From: Takakia lepidozioides | Taxonomy: Eukaryota; Streptophyta; Takakiopsida; Takakiales; Takakiaceae | Assembly (NCBI GenBank): GCA_030704615.1 | Contig: CM060731.1 | Span: 71,156,756 to 71,220,755 of the forward strand | Length of the DNA: 64,000 bases | Reading direction: 5' to 3' | Shown: positions 52,201 through 64,000 of the stretch, piece after piece | Layout: each line of letters begins with the position of its first letter | Position numbering within the stretch: position 1 is the first letter of the stretch | Notes under the pieces: model-generated | The model's input: only the letters and a program-made list of their open reading frames with translations | The model's database searches: none | What the model was told of the DNA's origin: nothing | Translations under genes and position numbers: made by a program

Positions 52201-55200
52201 CATCCCATGCCCTTGCATATCCTGCTATCATCGCGTTCCATCCCTCAGCTATGTGGTGTGGCGGAAGGAGACAAAAAGACGTCAAGTCCGAGCCCTCCTT
52301 TCTGTTCACGATTACACTAATGGGCAACCTTATTAGCAATTTTTTTAACTTTTTTAAACCTAATGGGCAACCTTATTTGCATTATATGTGCCTTCAAAAT
52401 GACACGTGTAGTGATGTAGTCGTATAGATAGAGCTCTGAAACCATCTTCAGTCATGGAGTCATAAGATTCCATGAAACGTCGTCCACGTGTAGTCAAACA
52501 TATCACACTAGTCATATAAACCATCCCTGTCATCATGGTCAACAATGTTTGACCAATGCTCCCTAACTTTCCGAAGTCATGTAGTGATATCCATTACTAC
52601 AAAGTCATAAAAAAAAAAACTGTAATGTATTTCAGCGCTCTGTAGTCATGTACCTAGTGCAGTTTTTATGACTCCGCCAAAGCCATAGTCCTAAAAACGC
52701 TCATCTCTTGTAGTGAATTTACATATTGAATCGTCGAGGACAATGTGGTGAGGGCACCTTCTTCGACCTATTTCAGCTTGTTTTGCCCTCTCATCAGACT
52801 TGGCCCTGAGATGTATATTGAATTCTGTAAGTTTTGGGTGGATCTGTGGTGGTTTGGAATGACTATGACAAGTAACTGCCGATGTGGCAGCAGAAAAGTA
52901 TCCAAAACAGATAACAGAGATGAGGTAGGTGTGGAATGAATGCTTTGTTGACCCCAGTGAATGGTGGAACAATCGAGGCAAAAAGTTGAATGCCTACTAG
53001 ATGACAGAGAGTAGCAGACGTAATTCAGCATAAGAACTAGTGTGATTGGGTGTTTCCTAGGTTGTCATTGTCAGCTGCTAGCAGCAAGGGCAAGGATGAA
53101 TGCATGATTTGTGCAGAGGCATGGATACCTGAAGGAGAAGGGATAGAGTGTGGGTCCAGATTCATCCAAGAGGGCCGGACTTCAAGCTCCAGATTACTTG
53201 TGATTCCATGTGGATCAATAGCTACAAGAAACCTAAATGGGTAGATGGTCAACTAAAGGCAATAGCTGCAGCGGCACAATTGATAAAATCAGGCACGTCC
53301 TTAACCATGACCGCAGCTTGTGGAAAAGGATCAAGAGAGGGAGTCCACAATGCCTTTCTACGGGGCATGTGAAGATGCTTTGTGAGGTAGGCAGACTGAC
53401 AAAGGCTCTAGGTCTGGAAGCTGGAATCAGGTGCACACTCACATTATCCAAAGTGGATTCATGCCAAATGCTTTTTCTACTCAACACCCTTGTCAACATG
53501 TATGTTAAGTGCGGGAGCATCATGGATGCTTGCCAAGATTTCTACAGAATGCCTCAGCGATCTTTGATCATGTGGAATATAATGTTGGCAGGATTTACCA
53601 AACATGGGTGTGGTAGGAATGCTTTGGCGACCTATGAGCAAATGTTGCGCAAAGGGGGTGCCCAACCACATCACGCTTCCGCATGTTTGCAATGTGTGTG
53701 CAAGCCTGGGACCACTGGAAAAGGGGAAAGAGGTCCATGGTGACATCATCAAAGCTGGAATTGTACCAGATGTCATCCTGAACACTCCCCTGGTGGACGT
53801 CTGCCAAATGTGGGTGCATTAAGGATGCGAATGGAGTTTTCAACACTATGGCTGAACCAAATGTGGTGTCATGGAACGCAATGCTTGCAGGGTATGCACA
53901 GCAGGGACATGGTATGCAGGCTTTGGAGACCTATGATCAAATGATGGGGGAAGGGGGCGCCCCTTCTTCAATAGCACAACGGCTACAAGTGGGTAGATGG
54001 TCAACTGGAAACAGCAATGGCAGCAGCACAATTGATAGAACAGGCCCACTGCTAATGAAGGTACCTTCTTCAACATATTTCACCTTGTTTTTCCCCTGCT
54101 ATCAGAGTCGTCCCTAAATTTTCATGTTGAATTCTACAAGTTAGCTCGTTGGTGGATCTAAGGTGTGTTGGAGTGATTTTTTTGACATGTTACTCTGCCA
54201 ATGTGGTCGACAGGAAAGTATCGAAAAACAGATAATAGAGATGTGGAGAAGCTCTGGAATGAATATGGTTCCGACCCCAGTCAATGGTGGAACAATCCAG
54301 GCAAAAAGGTGAATGCCTGTTGGAAGCAGACGCAAGTCAGCATAGGAACTAGTGTGATAAGTAGGGTTGGGGTGTTTGCTGGAACAATTCTAGAGTGTTA
54401 TTGTCAGCTGCTAGCATCAAGGCAAGGATGTATGCATGATTTGTGCAGAGGCATGGATAGCTGAAGGAGCAAAGAGCAGTGTGGGTCTAGATTCATCCAA
54501 GAGGGCCGGATTTCAAGCTCTAGATTGCCTACAATTTCCTATGGAAGCAGCACACACCTCGCACACACAAGAGGTCATCTTGGGTGCGTGGTCAGTCAAA
54601 TCCTCCATGGGTCATGACACAAGGTTGAGGACAATGTGGTGAGGGCACCTTTTTCTTCGACCTATTTCAGCCTATTTTTCCCTCTCATCAGACCCAACCC
54701 TGAATTTGCATATTGAATGCTGTAAGTTAGCTCGTTGGGGGATGTGGGGTGGTTTGGAGTGACTTTGACAAGTTACTGCTGATGTGGCAGCAGGAAAGTA
54801 CCCAAAAACAGATAACAAGATGAAGAGAAGCTTTGGGATGAACACTTTCCGACCCCAGTCAGTGGGGGGACAATGGAGACAAAAGGTGAGTGCTTGTTCG
54901 ACTACAGAAGAAGCAGTTGCAATTCAGAATTGGAACTACTGTTAAGTCCTAGGTTGGGGTGTTTTCTGGAAGAACTTCACACCGTCACTGTCAGCTGCTA
55001 ACAGCAAGGCTGAGGGATGTATTCATGATCTGTACGCGGGCAAGGATAGCTGAGGGACCAGGGATAGAGGTCCAGATTCATGTTCAAGTTCAGGCTGAGG
55101 GATCAATAGCTAAAAGAAATCAGCTGGAGTAGATGGTCAATTGTTGCAAGTGGAAACAGTAGCGGCAGCACAATTGATAGAATGAGGTGACACTTGTTCA

Positions 55201-58200
55201 TATTATGACATAGGAGGCACGGTGACATTGTAGTGATGCAGTCATATTTACGTATGTATCTTATGATATAACACCCAATCAAACACGACATTTGTAACCA
55301 TTGAAGTCATAGTTGCAGTCACTTACTTAGTCATATATGACTACATGACTACACATGACCAATGAAAACACGACATGTGCATTAATTAAAGTGATAACGG
55401 AAGTGGCGTAGTCATAGTCACGTCTGTATCTTATGACTTCTTGACTACAATCGCCCAACGAAATGTCGACATGTGGAGAAGATGATCGTTGCATTCAAAA
55501 TTCAAACTAAAGTACTGAGGGGAAAGTGGCGATCTTACCGGAAGAGAACAGCGTTGGAGAAGAGATCCTCCCGTGTATCATGTAATGATTCCTCACTTTC
55601 CAACCACAGTACTTTTCCTCCATGACACTCATCGCAGTTGCATAACATTTTTGTATGCCCTTCCTTGTGGCATAAGCTTCTTCCATTCGCCATAGACGGT
55701 CATCTATTCTACGCCTACGCATCGTTTCGCCACCTGCACTGTACATGCTTTGACGTCACCCTTCCCTCTTTTGCATGCTACGCACAGTGCATTGTCTCTA
55801 GTTTTGCACCAGCTGCCAATGTGCTATTTCTATATCTATAGTATACTATAAGTATCGTTTCTGAGTGTCCATGGTGAAGCGGAAGGGTCTTCGAAGTGAC
55901 AGTCCCTCTCACTGAGTACGAGAAGTTTCGAGAGCGCCGGATTGTTGCCATAAAGGAGGTGAAGCAACGTTCAAGTAGTCGATAGATGGGTGAGTTTAGT
56001 TCCTGACTTTGGATACCCACCCACTAAACTTGCGATTCGCCTTATCCTCTAACCTTCCTACAGCGATCATAAGCTTCATAGCACAAATGGGGGCGAGTAG
56101 CTGCGACTTGTACAAACAGAGAGGCAAACAACATGCAGTGAGTGACGATTAGGTTTGAGAGGGTGTGTCATTAGGCGGGGAGATGTCCGCCGTCATTCGT
56201 GGGCAGCCATTACATCCTGGTAGGGTGCGCTGTGGTTCAGCGTATAAAGTATTAGGGTATGTATGCTTGCATTTGTTTGTGATTGTTTGAGAGGGAGGTC
56301 ATGGAGGTGTTTGTGCAGGCTTGCGGGAGCGAATCGCCCTCGCAAGCCACACGCTCCGAAGGAAAAAGCTAGGGATCAAGTTCTGCAAGGCAAATGCCAG
56401 ACTGAAGACGATAAAACAACGATTCTGCATGAGGGCTCTTTTGAGGACGATGAGGACGATCCACTCCTCCCACGCCAGTGCGAGGCGAGTGCGTCGTCGG
56501 CGGATGCCACGACAAGCCAAGGAGAACAGCCCATGCTCATGTCGCAGGACAAAAACGCCCATCATCTACACTACGAACACCTTCCGTCTGTGAGTTATAG
56601 TTCTCTCACAATGCCATGATTCAAATTATGTATGTTTTTGGTAAAATCACGAAGAGATAGGGTATGGTAAGATCATGAAGAGATAGGGTATGTCTGTCAA
56701 GACAGGGAAGTTGGACATGCAGGGGTCAGCCAATGCACAATCACAAGATGATTTCAACTAGACAAGTTGAAGTGCCAAAGGCATGATGTCAGGCCAATGT
56801 AGACTTTAGGTGTGTTCAAATTCTTTGCCCCATGAAACCAACATCCTGGTACTAAGCTACAATGGCTACTTATAGAGATACTTGGGTTACTTATGCACCC
56901 AGAATATCAGTAAAACTTGGAGGGATACTTCTCATGGACCCATCAGGTTAGTCCATTTGAATTCTTGCTATGGATTTCAGGAACACCCCATACCTAAGAG
57001 GGCTCAAAAATGTACTGGAGGACATCATTGGGCCAATCAAATTTGGGAGATTTACTGCCCAAGATCATACTGAGTTTTGGGTAATCTTGTCTTTACAAAT
57101 GATATGTGCTTCCAGTTTGTTATATTGAATTCAAGGATTTGCTGCTTGCTGCCTATATGTATGTGTAATCACCCAAATTGTACTGGGGGAATTTCTTTTC
57201 AGGGCAAGCACAAGCGCACTGGATCCACGATCCCTACTGCTAGCAATGGAGATGGCGCCCACAAGAACGCAGGAGGTGGCCCTAACTCTCCCATCGTTGT
57301 GGGTTTTGTGCCACCAGTACCCCCACCTTATTATGGTATGCCTCAGTACCCACAGTCTGGCACTTAGTATGGTCAGGGTCAATATGGTGCTCCTCCATAT
57401 GGGCAGTATGGCTAGTATCCTCCTCCACCATATTTGCCACCCCCTAATAGCTATGGGGTGGCAGGCCACCGGAATATCCTCCTGCTTATGGATAGTATGG
57501 CCAGTATGGTCCTCGGCCTTCTGGCCAACAGCCATGGCCACCAGTCCCTACTTGGCAGGATCCTGCTTTGAATTCTCCTGAGCGCACGGAGGTCTCTGAA
57601 GGAGGGGAGGGTGCCGTTTCAAAGAATGATAGAACCAATGCTTTAAGAGGGCTAATAGCTCAGCCAAAATGAAGCTGCCAAGGTGAAGGAAGAGAGAATA
57701 GCTGCAGGTCTTCCTCCCACGGTGATTTTGACGAACCTCAACGCAGCCCCGTATGGTCAGACCCGGAATGTATGGCACGCTGCCCTTAAAGGACAGGCTT
57801 ATCGCAAGCTAGATTGTTCCCTTGCCATCAACAACCAACCTGATGAAGTTGTATACGAAATCAGAGATCACCTGGCTAAGCTATTTTCATATACGCCACA
57901 CAAGTTAAAAGACTTCCACCTAAAACAAACAATTGGCAGAATAATGAAGAGCCAGCGTTATGAAGCACACACTGCGTGGTTGGGTGGTAAGGGGAACCCA
58001 TTACTGTATCTGACGAGGTATGGAACAAGCTTGTAAGTTACTGGCAGACAGAGGTGTTCCACAAAGTGTCGGGCAACATGAAGAAGGCAAATGGTGCAAT
58101 TCTGAATCCTACCAAGATTGGCCGTGGTGGGAAGGCAATGGTGGAAGCACGCTTGGTAAGTGGCATCATCACGACTCTGTATTTTGTTCCTCATTGAATT

Positions 58201-61200
58201 GCTATGTGTATATAGTCAGCCCTCACATTGCTTACTGACTTGTGGCATGGGTTTGTTTGTGGCATGGATTAATTTGTAGGAAACACTATCAGGGTGCCCT
58301 CCTATATTATATGAAATTCAAGAGGGTTCAGTGTCACGGTTGTCAGCTGGGAGTGACAGGCGGGTAAGTGTGTTTTCCACGTTTGCTAGAGTGGTTGCTG
58401 CATCATAGGTTGCTAGGGTTTTTTTCACGGCTTTTGGCCTGGGTTTTCTTTCCAATGGTTGTTCATGCTAGGTTTTTTTGGTTTGATTAATACTTGGGCA
58501 AGTTTTCATGGATTGGCAGGAGGGAAGTCTCGCATATTCTACAGTAGTTGGCAAGATGGATGGCTTGGACAAACGGGGGCTGCTATTTCATGAGACATGA
58601 GCCATGAGCGGCATGAGCCATGAGCAGAGTCGTAAGTGGGGAAAAAAACATGAGCAGCACTATTTTCCGGAAATGAGTGTCCGCGGAATAGGGTTTAGGG
58701 TGCCACGGTCATAGGGGGAGAGGACCTCCCGATGAAGGAGGTTCGGCAATGTTATTTAGAATTATATATTGAAAGGCAATGTTTTGCGAATGGTGCTGGT
58801 ACTGCTCTGTACAATGGGGGCCATTTCAGCCTACCAGCCATTTGCAAATTCACCCACACTCCCAATCCCAAACGAAGATGAGCATGAAGCATTCTCGGAA
58901 CGTGACAAACAGAAATAGAAATAAAAGAGGGCCACAATGAGAGTTTTTTATTGATCCACAGATTGCATTGAAGCACGTCTACTGTGCTGATTGTGCCATC
59001 AATCTTGAGCCCTGTGCATACTGAATACAAGTCAGTTGTCAATGGGAACTTCGACTGCTCTCAGAAACTAGCTCATGAGTCATGGGCTCCTCCATGTAAA
59101 GGCGATTGCCAGCCGTTGTTACCGCCCCCCTAGTGATGTCACCACAATGCCTGCCTTCAATCATACCACCATCGAATATGGAAAATCTTCACGTTTTCGT
59201 CGTCCACACCAATGCGAAGTCCCCATACAATGGAGAAGAGGAGCGCACTCCTCGAGGAGAATAGGTCTCTCCGATGGAGTCCACCCCGTCAGTGGCAGCA
59301 GTTCCACCGCAACAGCATAGCAGTGCGCCTTTTCTGCATGGGTGACGTTCGTAGCTGGGAAAATCGGAATCGAGGATGCGCAGGAGCCACGGACTCCTCA
59401 GACCAAGATCGTCACCCCGCTCGAAGGCGTAGTGGCCTACGATATACTCAAAAGCCACCAATGTTTTCCACAATGAACCAGTATCTTCTGTTTGTAATCT
59501 GTGTACCAGATAACAATGTCTCCCGATGTGGCCGAATACATTGCATAATCGATGCCTCCAAAAGGGCAGTCGTCCGGTTCCGGAAGGAAGCACGGCATCC
59601 TTGCAAAGGAGGGACCTGAGGACGACTTGGATGCCGATGACCTATTGCGGACAGCTACGAAGCCCTTAGATTTTTGGAAATGATACGAAGCGGAAGAGCA
59701 GTCCGGCCTCCAATAATGGAGCATCTGGGTCACACGTACCAACGACGGAGGTGGAACGTGTTCATCACGCCAGGGTGGATGAAGCCATACATCTTTCTCA
59801 TCAAAAAGTTATAGTTTGAGATCTGCCACCGAAGTCCATCCCCCCGGATGGAAATTCGGCGCCGCATTTACATCGAAGAGGGGATGGACTTCGTCGTGTC
59901 CAGTGGCTATCGGCCCACCTGGCAGTGACTGCCCATAGTTTGCATGGCAGGGTAGGAAACTGAAACGGCTACATTCATGCAGCAGCCAATCTTCATCGGT
60001 CCAGGATCCTGTAGGGGGGAAATTTAAATGTGCCCTGGAGTGTTTGTGAGGAATTGCAGCGTTAGCTTGAACTTTTTCCAGCCACCGCGCTGCTCCTCCT
60101 CCATCCGGGAGCTGCTGTCATTGAGCGTACTCCGCTACTCTTTTTCAAGGATGCCGTGCCGCCGAAATCCAGCCGACTGCCCTTATCATGGCCACGATTA
60201 TGCTATGTTCAAACCAGAATCAGGAGACATCATTGTCTGGCTCTCTGTTTTCACAGACGCTGCTGGAATCAAGCAAGAGTCTTTGCGCGCAATGGAGTAT
60301 CTGGAGGGCTATTACCGCTTTGAGCGAGGTGAGGGCGAGGGTCAATGCGGTCCGTGGGTCCTGAAAATTGTTGACCTCGATATACCAAGCTGGAAAGGGA
60401 TGCCGGACAGATCACGCACGGCCTCGCTTTGGCGCTGGAACTGCTGCCAGTGGACCAGGGAGGACGGCACCGGGGAAAACTATATACGTGCAGATCACTC
60501 CGCTCTTCCAGTGTATGGAGACATTCGGCTGCGTTGCGAAGACGAATCGCACGGGCACATGAGGCCCACAGTGACCTTGTCAATGTATGATGGTGGTATC
60601 ATTGATGGACATGACATTGTCGTCGGCTCCAGCAAGGGCAGCAGAACGACCGAATTGCAGTTTACCTCGAGGTGCCGCAGCAGTGATGAGCTTGTTTTGA
60701 GGGGTATCGAAGTTCCGTCGACTTGGTGAAGCCCATGTAGAAGGAGGAAGGGCTTAGTTTTGTCTGCAGTTGGTAAATGTGAGACATCGTGTCCGATCAA
60801 TAAACCCATCGTACCTCACTTCTGTATGATTGTGTTTCATTGTGTTGAATAACTGTCGGAATTGGCCCACTGTTTACAATTTGATGTCTCATTTCTACAA
60901 TGTGTCTGTCCGGATGAATATAGCAGAGTAACCGGTATGTGAGTCATGTGTCAAGAATATACCAGAGTAACGCCATGTCGGACATTGAAATGCCGGCACC
61001 GCATTTCCATGTCGGGATGATCGAAGATCGAAATGCGGTGCATCATTTCCGTCCAGGTACACGAAATACCAACACGGGTCTATAAATTGATCAGAAAACG
61101 AGGTTGGCATTGCAAATGCGGCGACGCATTTCCAGCTTGGCAATGGAAACTTCTTTTTGGACAAGGGAATGCGGTGCCGCATTTCCGTCCAACACTTCGA

Positions 61201-64000
61201 AAAGTGTGACATTTCCGACCAGCGCGATGGAATGCGTTACCGCATTTCCGAGAGAGGGTCTGCAAATGGACAAATTGCGATGTCCGTTCTGGAAATGCGG
61301 CGCCGCATTTCCATGTCCGTCATCGACTTTTTTTTACAATGGAATGCGGTGCCAATTTTTTGCTGATGGGCCTGCAGTTCGAACAACGACCATCCCCAAT
61401 ATGAAATGCGGCACCGCATTTTCAATCCCGCCATGTCGACCTCCTTGTTCGACCTCCTTGTTCGACCTCTGTAAGCGTGGTGGCATCCATGCAATGAGCG
61501 GGAGAGGCCAAAACTGGCGTGTGGACAAAGGAAATTTTGGAAATGCGGCACCGCATTTCCAATTCAGATTACTTTTTACTATGCCAACATTGAAATGGAA
61601 AATTTAGTCCCTCCCCTGTTTTGGAAATGCGGTGCCGCATTTCCAAAAGAGGTTCTTAGAGTTGCCAAATTTTGGAAATGCGGTGCCCCATTTCTGATTT
61701 TGGGAGCGTCGTGGTTTGGGCGATTGTGTGGCTGGAATGCACACTGGAGAGGGGTCACGAATGTCGGGCAGAATTTCCTTTATATACTCTGGAAGAGAAT
61801 TTACATTTACAGAGACTTCATTAAAATTCTATTAATCTTGAAAATCATCCGAATCCTCATCCTGTTCTAGACTGTCCTGCTCCTCCTCCACCCCCTCAGT
61901 GCCTCTCTCATCTCCAGCGGACTGCTCGTTGGCCAGGCTTTCGAAAATCCCATCTTCCCCTTGCGGAACTGTCCATCTCACCTCCGTTGGGTCGTCTTCC
62001 TCCCTGTCTGCGTCGCTCTCATCCGCTGAATCACATATGTACTTTCGTACCCGTCTACCTGTCTGAGCTGCTGCCAACTCTTTCCTTATCCTTCTGTCCT
62101 CCCTAGCCCTCTCCAAAATCTGCTCTACTTTACTGGGATTCTCACTTCTTCTAATCGCTGTATTTGCGAGTTTAGCTGCATAACTAGGAAGGGAGTAGTC
62201 CCTCACCGGGCTCGTCATGAAGTCGGCCCTCGCAAAGAACGGGACATTCTTCCTGGCAGGAAGTGTAGGCCCTACATGTTTCGACCCGGACCCTGCAATC
62301 CTGCACATGACAATCATCAACGAGACTAATGAGAACCACAGTCGGGAAATTCGTTTGACATAAATGACCCAGAAGGCTTTGCAAACTTACAATGTTTGCA
62401 CTCACTCGTATTCCGGGTTCTCCTCCGCATCAATGTCCACTGTGTCTTCCTCGGACTCCGACGAATCCGAGGAGACTTCCGCTCTGTCGGGAGCCTTCAC
62501 ATTCCGTTGCAGCCCCTCCAGATGGGATCCCCACACGGATGAATCCTCCTCGTAGGCAAAGAGGTGCCGGTCGGAAAACCGCCCAGCCCACATTGAGGCA
62601 CCTGTTACAATGCCATCCACACATTACCACATGGCGCTTCAGATGTTGCGAACTACATCCTAACGAGAATTTGCAGAACAGCAGAGATCAAGATTCTGCA
62701 TACCTGTCCCACAGATGAGGTCGAGCACTGTGCCCTCCACGTCTGTGCATGTCTCCATAATTGTCTGAATGAAGGCAGGGCTCCGAGTCCGTGAGTACCG
62801 CAGGGGTTCCGTTGAAGTGAGGCTATGAGGGAGAAGTTCCTTGGGAACGTTGTTGAACAGAACGTCGTAATCGAGTGGGTCGCAGTTCGGGTCAACCTTT
62901 CCTCCCTCCTTCCGGAAAGCAAAGGTGGAGTTCTCCTTCACAAAGCAGTATGCATCGAACTGCTTCGTCTGCATACACAGGGGGAAAACGATTAGAAACC
63001 GAATGCGGCACCGCATTTGAAAACACCCAAGCAAATGAATGGACGAGTGCCAGTGTCGTAATCACCTTCTTCCCTTCCGACCGAAGGCCCAGTGTGTTGA
63101 TGCACGTCCACTTCTTTTTCAGAATCGGGACGGCGCTCTTGCGGGTCCACTTCGCAATTCCTGTCTGAGTGTTTTTTCCTCTGCTCGCCAGGACAACCAC
63201 ACAGCCTCTGTCGTCCAACACCATGCGGGCAAGCCCGAATCCTTTCTTCCAAAAGTCCTCCGAGTACCTGTTCCAAGATGGCAAAGCTTGCAGTCCTTCC
63301 ACAGGCTCTCCGTCCGGAATATCCAAGATGATCATATCGCAAGACCACTCGGTGGCATTTCCGCCCCTCCTACAATCCTTGTCTGCACACACCCTCTCAA
63401 AGAACGAGACCATATTCTGAAATCCTGGGGTGTCGGAAGGCTCTTCGGCAGTCGCCTTCTTCAGTGCTCTGCCCTTCAGACCCTCCATGGTCTTCATGTA
63501 TGCCAACTTGGCTGCCCGTCCATCCAAAGCCGCCAAGAAACTCTCATTTACACACTGGACTACAGTTTCGGGAGCCACTTTCGGCCTCTTCATTTCCACC
63601 GGCTCGAAAGGGTGCCCCCCTGGGGGGTTGAAGAGTGCCTTCTTTGCCGAGCCAGTTCTCGTGCCTCTCGTGACAACGGTGGGCACAGGGGAGGCAGCCT
63701 GCGTTTGGGGGGGTGGGCTGGTTGCAAAGTCTCCATCGGAGTCCTCTTCCTCACCCTCTTCCTGAACAGGCTGTTTCTGCTTCTTCGTTTTGGCGGGTGT
63801 CACAACAGCTGCTCCTTGCTGGCGAGTCCTCTTCTTCGACCCCTTCTGTTGGGCCTGCACAGCTGCATCCACCGTCTTTTGTGCCATCTCAGCTGCCTTT
63901 CTGGATTCTTCCAGAGCAGCAGATTCCTTTGCCGACTTTGGCCCAGCAGGGACACGTCTTTCCTTTCTCTTCTCTTCTGCCAAGGCGTGCAGATCTTTCT

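Larger units (their letters stand above)
33156..52715 (+). mobile_element. CACTA (En/Spm) transposon containing gypsy copy 2
   Basis: The left end reads CACTAGAAG (33156) and the right end, read inward on the minus strand, CACTACAAG (from 52715). The adjoining triplets are AAT on both sides (33153-33155 and 52716-52718), the 3-bp target duplication expected for CACTA elements. Terminal similarity beyond nine bases is poor. Subterminal sequence on the right is full of TAGTCAT-type words, and on the left there is a palindrome ACGACTCA...TGAGTCGT (33191-33209). Without gypsy 2 the element would be about 7.9 kb. The transposase identification is firm; the exact ends are less so. Confidence 0.6.

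Overview
The window looks like nuclear DNA of a land plant with a large, transposon-rich genome. The evidence is spliceosomal introns with GT..AG borders, a non-chromoviral (OTA-type) Ty3/gypsy element, a CACTA (En/Spm) element of the Tnp2/DUF4218/DUF4216 kind, a Transposase_24-like fragment, a LINE and a PPR-gene relic. A seed-free plant or gymnosperm is plausible, but the sequence alone does not decide this. No rRNA or tRNA gene was recognised. Almost every gene-like stretch belongs to a repeat or is broken.

Layout. 1-1515: a repeat family rich in TCATCC/GGATGA pairs, fused to a retroelement-like reading frame. 1546-2161: a regular array of palindromes (core AAATGCGGYRCCGCATTT) with a 53-bp period. 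2598-7722: a ten-exon gene encoding a ParB-like domain and a beta-class (N6A/N4C-type) DNA methyltransferase-like domain; three of its introns carry the same palindrome. 7860-8560: a second palindrome cluster. 8817-10507: two divergent paralogous genes of unknown function, with a palindrome between them. The part from 5555 to 10971 recurs in inverted orientation at 58574-64000 and runs off the window. I saw no palindrome of this kind in the 47.6 kb between the arms.

Spacer. 11522-12366: second copy of the TCATCC repeat. 12527-13740: solo gypsy LTR with a perfect 5-bp target-site duplication. 14380-19928: a 5'-truncated LINE and three more copies of its 3' end, all with a G-quadruplex motif, plus a third TCATCC-type repeat. 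19929-31194: gypsy copy 1 (+), joined at 31195-33096 to an inverted 3' end of the same family. 33156-52715: a CACTA element (putative TSD AAT) whose transposase gene is split by gypsy copy 2 (37583-49244, minus strand, TSD TTGTC). 52716-55500: a ~0.5-kb dispersed repeat in several copies around a PPR pseudogene. 57180-58165: a Transposase_24-like pseudogene.

How it fits together. The spacer is ordinary nested transposon territory: gypsy 2 is younger than the CACTA, and gypsy 1 landed in a LINE 3' end. The unusual unit is the pair of flanking arms. A ParB-plus-methyltransferase gene, a pair of unknown paralogous genes and a palindrome family restricted to this unit, including its introns and the divergent intergenic region, suggest a mobile or selfish unit with its own cis-acting site. 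That is inference; no transposase or outer terminus of the unit is visible here.
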